Shown here: one piece after another, positions 8,572 through 16,069 of the stretch
Position numbering within the stretch: the first letter of the stretch is position 1
Layout: each line of letters opens with the position of its first letter
NCBI GenBank assembly: GCA_023954795.1
Contig: JAGSHA010000004.1
Span: 1 to 30,526 of the forward strand
Source of the DNA: Oceanospirillaceae bacterium
GTDB taxonomy: Bacteria; Pseudomonadota; Gammaproteobacteria; Pseudomonadales; Balneatricaceae
Length of the DNA stretch: 30,526 bases
Reading direction: 5' to 3'
The notes under the pieces: model-generated
The model's database searches: none
What the model saw: the letters and a program-made list of their open reading frames with translations, nothing else
Told to the model about the DNA's origin: nothing
Made by a program: the position numbers and the translations under genes

Positions 8572-8710
8572 CAGTCTTCCCTAAGTACTTGGTATGGAGC
8601 TGATTATGCCCGATCCACCGGCAACTGGACAGCACTCAACATTGACGCTCATCGGAAAAACATCAGACTAAAATGAAGAACAGAGACGAGAGACACAGAA
8701 GCGATGAATT

Positions 8711-9286
8711 TCAGATAGATTTAACCATCATTAACCAGTCTCCGTTATGTTTCAGACTTCCAAAACGGACAAAGGTCTCACGGGCGATCGGTTCAAAACC
8801 AAAGTTTTCTACCAGACGACAGGCTTCCGGATTCTCACTGGCAACTGCAATACTCAGTTGCTTGATCCCTAGCGTCTGAGACAGACGTTCCGCTGATTCA
8901 AGTAACTGCGTTGCTAATCCACGCCGGGTATACTCAGGGTTCACCGCCAACGCGGTAATATTCCAACTACCACGCACTTTGGCTTCCAGTTTGATGAGCG
9001 AACGGATAAACGGCAAGTATTCATCCAACATGACGGGCAGGTTGGTATCCAACAAATGACGTCCGGATATCAATGCAAGAACCTCGTGGCTATGCTCCTG
9101 CACAGCGGTGTTATGGTAGCTAAAAATACCATCATTTTTACTGATAAGACGTGCACCTGCCTGAAGAGGTGTTTCATCCCCCTTCATCAGATGCTCCCAG
9201 ACACATTCCGACAATCCCTCTGATGACAAATTGGTTAAATACGCCAAAGCATCAGCATCGGTTGAACGAGCCGGCCTGATGTTCAT
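8711..9286 (-). CDS. GNAT family N-acetyltransferase
   Basis: A 191-residue GNAT enzyme. The acetyl-CoA binding motif A is at about 110-131 (ITALAVNPEYTRRGLATQLL), and the motif B region ENPEACRLVENFGFEPI lies near the C-terminus. The start at 9286 is chosen because GGGAGGG stands 8 bp upstream and the protein then begins MNIRPARSTD, a standard GNAT opening. It follows the DUF2252 gene by 76 bp on the same strand, so the two may be co-transcribed. The acceptor is unknown: a small molecule, a peptide N-terminus or a protein lysine are all possible. Confidence 0.82.
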   Translation of the reverse strand: MNIRPARSTDADALAYLTNLSSEGLSECVWEHLMKGDETPLQAGARLISKNDGIFSYHNTAVQEHSHEVLALISGRHLLDTNLPVMLDEYLPFIRSLIKLEAKVRGSWNITALAVNPEYTRRGLATQLLESAERLSQTLGIKQLSIAVASENPEACRLVENFGFEPIARETFVRFGSLKHNGDWLMMVKSI

Positions 9287-9362
9287 GCCGATGACCCTCC
9301 CACTGCCCTTTATATACAGTAAGAATAGCCACAATTTTCAAGCTGTCATGCCCATCACCGAG

Positions 9363-10643
9363 CTATTCCGGAGAGCTGGTGTCGTATTTTTCCTGCATGT
9401 CACGAAAGACGTACCAATCCTGTTGTACACAGCGTGCATAGTGCGGTGCAACGGCTCTCAACAGCCGGACAAATGCTTTCTTCTCTGGTATCAGCTGATC
9501 ACGCACAAACTCAACAAAAGAAGAGTCCGGTTCCTGCACACAGAATGAGCCCCTAGCGTGCTCTCGGCCTAACACCTCCCCCCAGATCGAGGCCATCACC
9601 AGATACTCATCCGCATCTAATTTGTGGGCAGGATAATCCTTCTTGAATGGAGAACGTTCTCGGACAGAATAAAGCTGCTCATGAATACTGAGCCACCCCA
9701 ACCAACTGTCTGGATGTTCAGCGATTGCCCTATAAGCATCCGCATGTCGACGTCCTTCGTGGGTGAACGTCTCGCGATACCAGTGTCGCTCTGACCTTGG
9801 CATCACTGCCACAGAGGCGGGTTCACGCTGCTGTTTAATATCCAGTATCACATTTTCATCAGCAGAGCGGCCTTCCATGAGTACATAGTAACGGTGGTTA
9901 CCCAGTGACCCCGTTCCTGCCTGTGTACGACGCGCAATATCCAATACCCGGGGGATCTCCTCCGGCACAGACATACGCGTCTGATGATAGCCGTCCACCG
10001 CAGATTTGATCGTCAGAAAGAGATCGTCATCCACGGTTTCCAGTTTCTCATGCTGATAGTCGAAGTGACGAAAATCTCCGGCGGTCCATTTGCCTAACAT
10101 CTGTTGCCGGGTGTTTTTCTCATGCACTTTCTGCAGAAACTTACGAATCGGTTTTGGTGCAGTTTCCATACGAACAGCGGGGCACTCTGGTCCCGCATCG
10201 GCCACGGTTTGCAGATAAGCAGTGCCCAGCTTCTTAACGGCTTTATCCACCAGCTGATCATTGCAGAAATCGCGTTCCTGCAGATCCAACACCATACTCG
10301 CCGCCAGACGCCACAGATCAAACTGAAAGTCAGCCACTACCGCGTCATCGAAGTCATCCATTCCAAAATAGATACGGTTTTGGTGATCATGCAAGGCACC
10401 AAAATTGTAGATATGGGCATCGCCTTGCAGCCAGATCTGGCTTTCAGGGCGACCGCCAAACAGAGATATACGCCAATCACGTGAAACGTCGTGCCAGTAC
10501 AAATGACTGCTGCCGCGAAAGAAGATAAACGGTGACTGCACCATCTTTTCAAACTTCAGAGCCAAGTCAGTTTCTGGAAGCCCTGCGTTAAAGCGCTCAA
10601 TCTGCTCCCTTACCTGCACCGCCCGTGTATGGAGTACCTTCAT
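9363..10643 (-). CDS. DUF2252 family protein (kinase-like fold)
   Basis: A 426-residue DUF2252 protein. The family-typical motifs are present in order: FFRGSSHLYWHD at about 41-52, GDAHIYNFG at 74-82 and DDFDDA at 96-101 followed by FDLWRLAASM. The GDxHxxN and DDFD patterns resemble the catalytic and metal-binding loops of aminoglycoside phosphotransferase-like kinases, so phosphotransfer to a small molecule is a reasonable guess, not shown. No signal peptide is seen. It is probably the first gene of a pair with the downstream GNAT gene. A terminator from the upstream chemoreceptor gene lies 52 bp before its start, so it needs its own promoter. Confidence 0.85.
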   Translation of the reverse strand: MKVLHTRAVQVREQIERFNAGLPETDLALKFEKMVQSPFIFFRGSSHLYWHDVSRDWRISLFGGRPESQIWLQGDAHIYNFGALHDHQNRIYFGMDDFDDAVVADFQFDLWRLAASMVLDLQERDFCNDQLVDKAVKKLGTAYLQTVADAGPECPAVRMETAPKPIRKFLQKVHEKNTRQQMLGKWTAGDFRHFDYQHEKLETVDDDLFLTIKSAVDGYHQTRMSVPEEIPRVLDIARRTQAGTGSLGNHRYYVLMEGRSADENVILDIKQQREPASVAVMPRSERHWYRETFTHEGRRHADAYRAIAEHPDSWLGWLSIHEQLYSVRERSPFKKDYPAHKLDADEYLVMASIWGEVLGREHARGSFCVQEPDSSFVEFVRDQLIPEKKAFVRLLRAVAPHYARCVQQDWYVFRDMQEKYDTSSPE

Positions 10644-10692
10644 CGAACCGTCCTTATCGTTTCACCGTGCCTGTTGCTTTCACACTGACAAT

Positions 10693-10725
10693 AAAAAAGC
10701 CTGAATGCAACGCAAACAGGCTTTT
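10693..10725 (-). terminator. rho-independent terminator after the chemoreceptor gene
   Basis: AAAAGCCTG (10695-10703) pairs with CAGGCTTTT (10717-10725). On the minus strand the stem is followed by a T-run (10693-10698). It lies 25 bp past the chemoreceptor stop. Confidence 0.85.
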
Positions 10726-10750
10726 CCAGAGACGCGAGAATCGAGCTAAG

Positions 10751-12346
10751 TCAGAGTTTAAATCTCTGTACCAGCACATTCAGCTCATGAATTTCACGAC
10801 GAATCTCTTCGGTCGACTGAACAACACGTTGCGTGTCATCTTTGGTTTCCCCTGCGACGTTAGACACATTGACCAAACGCTGGTCAATGTCACCGGCCAC
10901 TGCACTTTGCTCCTCAGCTGCCGTAGATATCATGGTATTCATAGAAGAGATCGTTTCTGTCGAGCCAATAATACCCTGCAGAGCGGCGGCCCCCGCCTGA
11001 GACAACTCATTGCTTTCAACGGCCAGCAGAGTACTTTTCTTCATCGCAGACACCGCAGTCTGTGACTGTGTCTGTAAACGCTCAACAATATCCTGAATCT
11101 GATGGGTTGATTGCTGAGTACGTTGCGCCAGCGTACGGACTTCATCTGCAACAACGGCAAACCCACGCCCCTGATCTCCCGCACGTGCCGCTTCGATCGC
11201 GGCGTTCAAAGCCAGTAAGTTGGTCTGTTCAGCAATATCATTAATCACCGAAGTAACCTGATCGACGGCCTGAGTTTCAGTTTCCAATTGCAGCAACATC
11301 TCTTCAGTATCTTTCAGCATCTGCAACATCTCGGTTGCTTGCTGCTCAGAGCGCTCCACGACCTCACCACCCTGATGAGCCTGCTTATCCGTTTCACCGG
11401 CTGCCCGCTCCGCTTCAATGGCGTTACTGGCAACCTCCTGAACCGTCGCAGACATCTCGGTCATCGCCGCCGCAATCTGCTCCAGATCATCGTATTGACG
11501 CCCTACACCCCGCTCGGTGTCGGCCGTTGCACTCACCACTCTATTCACATGTTGGTCAGTGTTCGAAGCTACCTGCTGGACTTTAGACATCAACTCACTG
11601 ACGTGTTGCAGCATGTCGTTGTAACACTTAAAAAGCTTACCGATTTCATTATCTGCCCGGACAATATCAAAACGGTGGCTGAAATCACCGTCGCCCACCT
11701 GCTTCATACGACGTTCTAATCGCATGATATTATCCATCAACATGCGCAGGCCAAACATACGTCCCATGATCACCAGGAACAAAATCGCTACGACACAAAC
11801 GAAGGAGATCATGAGCTGCATACGGGTGATGCTGCCCGACTCCTTAGTCATCATCACGACCGCTTTATTCATCTCCTTCAACACAACAGGAGATTGCTGA
11901 TGAATTTGCCCCAGCGTCTCGGGTGTCGCGCTCTCAATGTGTTGCAACAGCATATGCTTGTAGGTCATCCACAAACCGTTAACCTTCTGTAATTGAGCAA
12001 GAATGTCCGGATTGGAGATCGGTTTCATATTCTGCGCGGAATCACCTGCAACAATCGCATTGTGAGAACGCTCAAACAGCGTGATGGTTTTTTCTAACAC
12101 TGCCCGCTGTTCTATACCGGCTTCAACCAGCATCGCTTCTTTGGCAATTCGCTGACTAAGCATACGCTGTCGACCCGCCACGTTAATGGTGTTTGGATCA
12201 ATTGCCATACTCATATAGAGCGAAACCCCTGACATAGCCGCTAGCAGGAAGATGATTGCATACGACAGGAGAAACTGTTGGTTCAACGTACGACAACCTA
12301 GACCACTCAGGATACTGTCGATGAGTTGGGCCATACCGTTTTTCAT
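10751..12346 (-). CDS. methyl-accepting chemotaxis protein with PilJ-type N-terminal sensor domain
   Basis: A 531-residue transmembrane chemoreceptor. It has a first membrane segment at about 26-46, a helical periplasmic domain at 47-176, a second membrane segment at 177-199, a HAMP domain at about 200-252 and an MCP signalling domain. The signalling domain carries the classical hairpin tip around LLALNAAIEAARAGDQGRG and GFAVVADEVRTLAQ. The periplasmic domain begins with AGRQRMLSQRIAKEAML, the hallmark of PilJ-type sensor domains. Some receptors with such domains, for example Pseudomonas McpN, bind nitrate, and NarX has a related P-box, so nitrate is a candidate ligand (inference). No CheR-binding pentapeptide is present at the C-terminus. 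GGAG lies 9 bp before the start. No che genes are nearby. Confidence 0.92.
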   Translation of the reverse strand: MKNGMAQLIDSILSGLGCRTLNQQFLLSYAIIFLLAAMSGVSLYMSMAIDPNTINVAGRQRMLSQRIAKEAMLVEAGIEQRAVLEKTITLFERSHNAIVAGDSAQNMKPISNPDILAQLQKVNGLWMTYKHMLLQHIESATPETLGQIHQQSPVVLKEMNKAVVMMTKESGSITRMQLMISFVCVVAILFLVIMGRMFGLRMLMDNIMRLERRMKQVGDGDFSHRFDIVRADNEIGKLFKCYNDMLQHVSELMSKVQQVASNTDQHVNRVVSATADTERGVGRQYDDLEQIAAAMTEMSATVQEVASNAIEAERAAGETDKQAHQGGEVVERSEQQATEMLQMLKDTEEMLLQLETETQAVDQVTSVINDIAEQTNLLALNAAIEAARAGDQGRGFAVVADEVRTLAQRTQQSTHQIQDIVERLQTQSQTAVSAMKKSTLLAVESNELSQAGAAALQGIIGSTETISSMNTMISTAAEEQSAVAGDIDQRLVNVSNVAGETKDDTQRVVQSTEEIRREIHELNVLVQRFKL

Positions 12347-12442
12347 AGTGAAGATCTCCGATTACAACAAAACCCATCCAACACTGGCTGGTTCAAGGTT
12401 ATTAGCTTAGTAGCAATACTGCTGAGTACCAATACTTATGTT

Positions 12443-12469
12443 ATCTCGGCAGATATGCCGGAGAGTTAA
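12443..12469 (-). promoter_or_regulatory. possible sigma-28 (FliA) promoter of the chemoreceptor gene
   Basis: On the minus strand TTAACTCT, then exactly 11 bp, then GCCGAGAT. This compares with the FliA consensus TAAAGTTT-N11-GCCGATAA (5 of 8 and 6 of 8 matches). It lies about 95 bp before the chemoreceptor start, which fits a motility regulon gene. It also creates a small palindrome CGGCA-GATA-TGCCG (12447-12460). Confidence 0.4.
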
Positions 12470-12499
12470 GCGAAAGATGTATATCAACAAGTGTTAATG

Positions 12500-12529
12500 T
12501 TGCACTGCGTCATAATCATTTAATAGAAT
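12500..12529 (+). promoter_or_regulatory. possible sigma-70 promoter of pta-ackA
   Basis: TTGCAC (12500-12505), 18-bp spacer and TAGAAT (12524-12529). It would give a leader of about 80 nt before the pta ATG. It stands in a 268-bp divergent gap shared with the chemoreceptor gene. Confidence 0.4.
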
Positions 12530-12614
12530 TTACCTAGCCTTGAGTCTCAAGACAGACAAAAGCGAAACGGGCAACACTACCGATTGTTCCCCTGAAACAA
12601 GGAAACTGAGCACG

Positions 12615-13553
12615 ATGATTATTACAGAGAAGCCTCCCCTTCACGATCAGCTGGAGTTCTTCATCGAGCAGGCTATAAAAGCCCCTCCCATTCGCACTGC
12701 CGTTGCTCATCCTGTTGATCAAAACAGCCTGGTTGGCGCAGTAGAAGCCGCAGAACAAGGCTTGATCGAACCCATTCTGGTCGGTCCGGAAAGTAAAATA
12801 AAAGCCGCTGCCGAGGAAAACAACCTCGACATTACACCGTATGAAATCATCGACACGCCACACAGCCATGCTGCCGCTGAAGCCGCCTGTGATCTTATCC
12901 GTGTCGCGGATGCCAGCGCCTTGATGAAAGGCAATTTGGGTACAGCAGAACTTCTGAGTGCGGTTGTGCACAAAACAAAAGGAATTCGCACAGAGCGCCG
13001 TCTAAGCCACGTTTTTGTCTTTGATGTACCCAACTATCACAAACCTATTATCATTACTGATGCAGCGATCAATATTGCACCTGACCTGCTCACCAAACGT
13101 GATATCACCCAAAATGCGATCGATTTCTGTCACGCATTGGGTGTGGCAGTACCTAAAGTTGCCATTCTGTCTGCGGTCGAGAAAGTGAAGCCGAACATTC
13201 AGAGTACAATCGATGCGGCCGCGCTATGTAAAATGGCTGACCGCGAGCAGATTATCGGCGGCATTCTGGATGGTCCTCTGGCATTTGATAACGCCATTTC
13301 CCAACAGGCCGCGATTGATAAACATATCAAATCGGTGGTGTCTGGTGACGCCGATATTTTACTGGCACCGGATCTGGAATCGGCCAACATGATCGCCAAG
13401 CAGCTGGTCTATCTGGCTGATGCAAAAGCAGCGGGTATCGCACTGGGCGCCAGAGCCCCCATTATTCTGACCAGCCGCTCGGAAAAAACACTGGGACGCC
13501 TCGCGTCCTGCGCACTGGCATCTCACATGGTTCTACACCCGAACGGCCTATAA
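12615..13553 (+). CDS. pta: phosphate acetyltransferase (single-domain PTA/PTB type)
   Basis: A 312-residue protein of the phosphate acetyl/butyryltransferase family. It corresponds to the catalytic domain alone and lacks the large N-terminal regulatory domains of E. coli Pta (714 aa). Family stretches include LMKGNLGTAELLSAV and LSHVFVFDVP, then KPIIITDAAINIAP. It interconverts acetyl-CoA and acetyl phosphate in the cytoplasm. ATG 12615 is chosen (AAGGAAA upstream). An upstream in-frame TTG at 12540 has no ribosome site and would sit almost on the predicted transcription start. ackA begins 4 bp after its stop, which supports acetyl rather than butyryl specificity, although butyryltransferases are close relatives. 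Confidence 0.88.
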   Translation: MIITEKPPLHDQLEFFIEQAIKAPPIRTAVAHPVDQNSLVGAVEAAEQGLIEPILVGPESKIKAAAEENNLDITPYEIIDTPHSHAAAEAACDLIRVADASALMKGNLGTAELLSAVVHKTKGIRTERRLSHVFVFDVPNYHKPIIITDAAINIAPDLLTKRDITQNAIDFCHALGVAVPKVAILSAVEKVKPNIQSTIDAAALCKMADREQIIGGILDGPLAFDNAISQQAAIDKHIKSVVSGDADILLAPDLESANMIAKQLVYLADAKAAGIALGARAPIILTSRSEKTLGRLASCALASHMVLHPNGL

Positions 13554-13556
13554 ACA

Positions 13557-14738
13557 ATGAAAACAGTACTTACCGTAAACGGTGGTTCATCCAGCCTCAA
13601 GTGCGCACTCTTTGCCCAACAGAAGGATGGCCTGAAATGCCGCTTCATCTTTAAGCTAAGCAATATTTTGGGGGACGCACGCTGTAAAATCAGCGATGCG
13701 GATGGCCAGTTAGTTGAAAAAGCACCGCTGGACCTCTCCACCGCCTTTCGAGACAACCGCCATCAGGCCGCGTTGCAGCACGTTTTGTCATGGATCGAGA
13801 CACATGTCAGCAACAGCGAACTCATCGCATTTGGACACCGCGTAGTACATGGCGGCGAACAGTTCAGCAATCCGGTACGGGTGAACTCACAGTTATTGAT
13901 GGCACTCGAACAATACGTTCCCCTTGCTCCCCTGCATCAGCCCTATAACCTTAAGTTGATTCGTGCCTGTCAGATTCTAGAGCCGTCACTGCCCCAAATC
14001 GCCTGCTTCGATACCATGTTCCATGTTGGACAACCGAAAATAGAGCGCAGTTACGCACTGCCACGTCGCTTTGCCGACGATGGGGTACATCGCTACGGGT
14101 TCCACGGGCTGTCTTATGAATATATCCAACGACAGCTGGAAAGCGCTAATACCGGCCAGCTGAACACCGTCGTGTGTCATCTCGGTGCTGGTGCCAGTAT
14201 GTGCGCCGTAAAAGAGGGACAATCTATCGCATCGTCTATGGGTTTCACCGCCGTAGACGGCCTGCCCATGGGTAGCCGCTGCGGTAATATCGATCCTGGC
14301 GTGCTGATCTATCTGGCCCGTCACTATGATATGGATCTGGACGCGCTGGAGCAGCTCATCAATAAGGAGAGTGGGCTGCTGGGTGTGTCAGGTATCAGTG
14401 CGGACATGCTGGAGCTGCATCAAGCGGATCACCCCCATGCGGAAGAGGCGATTGAGATGTTTGCTTACCGCATCGCACTGGAACTGGGCCGTCTGAGCGC
14501 CACGTTAGAAGGCTTGCAGCAACTGGTATTCACTGGCGGCATAGGAGAGAACGATGCGAACCTTCGCCAACGTGTGCTGGACCGCAGTCGCTGGCTGGGG
14601 ATTCAGGTCGATAGCGCTGCCAATGATCGCGGCGACGCGTTGATCAGTACCGACAACTCTGACGTGGCCGTCCGCGTTATTCCAACCAACGAGGAAGCCA
14701 TGATCGCCACCCATGTTGAGGAAGCGCTCAACGGCTAA
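13557..14738 (+). CDS. ackA: acetate kinase
   Basis: A 393-residue acetate kinase of normal length. Family residues are in place: N8 in VNGGSSSLK, R95 in HRVVHGG, D152 in FDTMFH, H183 in GFHGLS and R241 in GSRCGNIDPG, matching the catalytic set known from Methanosarcina AckA. It makes ATP and acetate from acetyl phosphate, or runs the reverse for acetate uptake. It is the second gene of a two-gene operon with pta, with only 3 bp between stop and start, so coupling is likely. A strong terminator follows at 14785. Confidence 0.96.
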   Translation: MKTVLTVNGGSSSLKCALFAQQKDGLKCRFIFKLSNILGDARCKISDADGQLVEKAPLDLSTAFRDNRHQAALQHVLSWIETHVSNSELIAFGHRVVHGGEQFSNPVRVNSQLLMALEQYVPLAPLHQPYNLKLIRACQILEPSLPQIACFDTMFHVGQPKIERSYALPRRFADDGVHRYGFHGLSYEYIQRQLESANTGQLNTVVCHLGAGASMCAVKEGQSIASSMGFTAVDGLPMGSRCGNIDPGVLIYLARHYDMDLDALEQLINKESGLLGVSGISADMLELHQADHPHAEEAIEMFAYRIALELGRLSATLEGLQQLVFTGGIGENDANLRQRVLDRSRWLGIQVDSAANDRGDALISTDNSDVAVRVIPTNEEAMIATHVEEALNG

Positions 14739-14784
14739 GGAATAAATCCTCTTCTGAGGCTGAAAGCTTCTGGACAGGTTTCTT

Positions 14785-14820
14785 AAATGGGGCTAATCGT
14801 TTAATGGTTAGCCCCATTTT
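14785..14820 (+). terminator. rho-independent terminator after pta-ackA
   Basis: AAATGGGGCTAA (14785-14796) pairs perfectly with TTAGCCCCATTT (14808-14819) and is followed by TTATTTT. It lies 47 bp after the ackA stop and isolates the luxP operon from it. Confidence 0.9.
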
Positions 14821-14840
14821 ATTTTGCGTATATATAAACC

Positions 14841-14869
14841 TTAATCAGTATTATCTGACACACTATAGA
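14841..14869 (+). promoter_or_regulatory. weak candidate promoter for luxP
   Basis: TTAATC-17 bp-TATAGA (14864-14869). An alternative in the same stretch is TTGCGT (14824-14829)-19 bp-TATTAT. Neither is a strong match, so the luxP promoter may depend on an activator. The leader would be about 95 nt. Confidence 0.25.
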
Positions 14870-14968
14870 AGCCTCCGCACCCCTTAACACCCAATCTCAG
14901 CATACGCGGGTTAGCGGATGTTCATATTTCAGTGGCTGTAAGCACCTTGCATCAGAAGGAGAACAACA

Positions 14969-16057
14969 TTGGTCAGATTACTCATGACTGTATTTCTGAT
15001 ACTCAGTGATATCAGCGTAGCTGGGGCGGGGAAACTCACCGATTACTGGAAATATGATGAGTACTACGAGTTTCATCCGATACAAAAACAAGCATCCAAT
15101 GAGCTGATCGAAGCGGTCCGAAACGATGCGGTGCCGATCACAGAACAGACGAAGAAAATAAAAGTCGGCATCATCTACCCATCCTTTCAATACTCCGGTT
15201 ATTGGCTGCGCAGCGTGACCTCATTTGAGCATCGCATGAAGGAGCTGGGTATCGAATATGAATTGAAGACCCGCTACACCAAACCCTATACCGAAGTATC
15301 CAAACAAGTGAAGCAGATTGAAGAGATGCTTGAATGGACGCCGGACTATCTGGTTTACACCCTCGACTCCGCCCGCCAAAAAGCGATGGTCGAACGCCTT
15401 ATTCGTGGTACCAATATCAAATTAATTCTTCAGAACATCACGACCCCAATCAAGGACTGGGGTAACAAACAGCCATTTATGTATACGGGATTTGACCACA
15501 CCGAAGGGGCTAAACGTTTAGCCAGTTACTTCAAGAATCGTATGCCTCTAGGCACGCCCTATGCAGTGCTCTTTCGCAACAAAGGGCTCGTCAGTGAGAT
15601 GCGTGGGCTGACCTTTATCCAGGAAGTCGGCAACTACCACACACTGTTATCCAGCTACTATACCGATTCGACCCGCGCAGGCGGCTACAAAGCGACGCAA
15701 CAGATTCTGGCAGACACGCCCAACGTTAAGTACATCTATGCCTGCGCTACAGACACGGCGATTGGCGCCCTTGACGCGCTCCAGGAAGCCGGACGTCCAG
15801 ACATTATTATTAATGGCTGGGGCGGTGGATCTGAAGAGATTCAGGAGCTGGTCAATGGCAACCTTCAGGTTGTACTGATGCGGATGAATGACAGTAATGG
15901 CGTATCGATGGCAGAAGCCATAAAGCGTGACCTGGAAGGGAAAGCAGTGCCTCTGATCTTCTCGGGGGACTTCACCATACTGGATGACAGTATGTCTTTG
16001 GACGAGATAAAACGTATGGAAAACAAGGCCTTCAAATACTCTAACAAGGATATGTAA
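14969..16057 (+). CDS. luxP: LuxP-type autoinducer-2 periplasmic binding protein
   Basis: A 362-residue periplasmic protein that aligns end to end with Vibrio harveyi LuxP. A signal peptide covers about residues 1-20 (RLLMTVFLILSDISVAGA). Compared with the LuxP ligand contacts I recall, it keeps Q74, S76, W79, N156, R212, T261, D262, W284 and R305 (LuxP Q77, S79, W82, N159, R215, T266, D267, W289, R310). LuxP S265 is alanine here (A260). R212 and R305 are the pair that stabilises the borate of V. harveyi AI-2. The start is TTG: AAGGAG lies 7 bp upstream, while the ATG at 14984 has no ribosome site and would shorten the signal peptide. It heads an operon with a LuxQ-like kinase 12 bp downstream. 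A sugar-binding protein is an unlikely alternative given the residue match. Confidence 0.92.
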   Translation: MVRLLMTVFLILSDISVAGAGKLTDYWKYDEYYEFHPIQKQASNELIEAVRNDAVPITEQTKKIKVGIIYPSFQYSGYWLRSVTSFEHRMKELGIEYELKTRYTKPYTEVSKQVKQIEEMLEWTPDYLVYTLDSARQKAMVERLIRGTNIKLILQNITTPIKDWGNKQPFMYTGFDHTEGAKRLASYFKNRMPLGTPYAVLFRNKGLVSEMRGLTFIQEVGNYHTLLSSYYTDSTRAGGYKATQQILADTPNVKYIYACATDTAIGALDALQEAGRPDIIINGWGGGSEEIQELVNGNLQVVLMRMNDSNGVSMAEAIKRDLEGKAVPLIFSGDFTILDDSMSLDEIKRMENKAFKYSNKDM

Positions 16058-16069
16058 AAGGGCCCCTGC

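Noticed and set aside
12540..12614. TTG start adding 25 residues to Pta
   Set aside because: No ribosome site. It sits almost on the predicted transcription start, and the added residues do not look like the family N-terminus.
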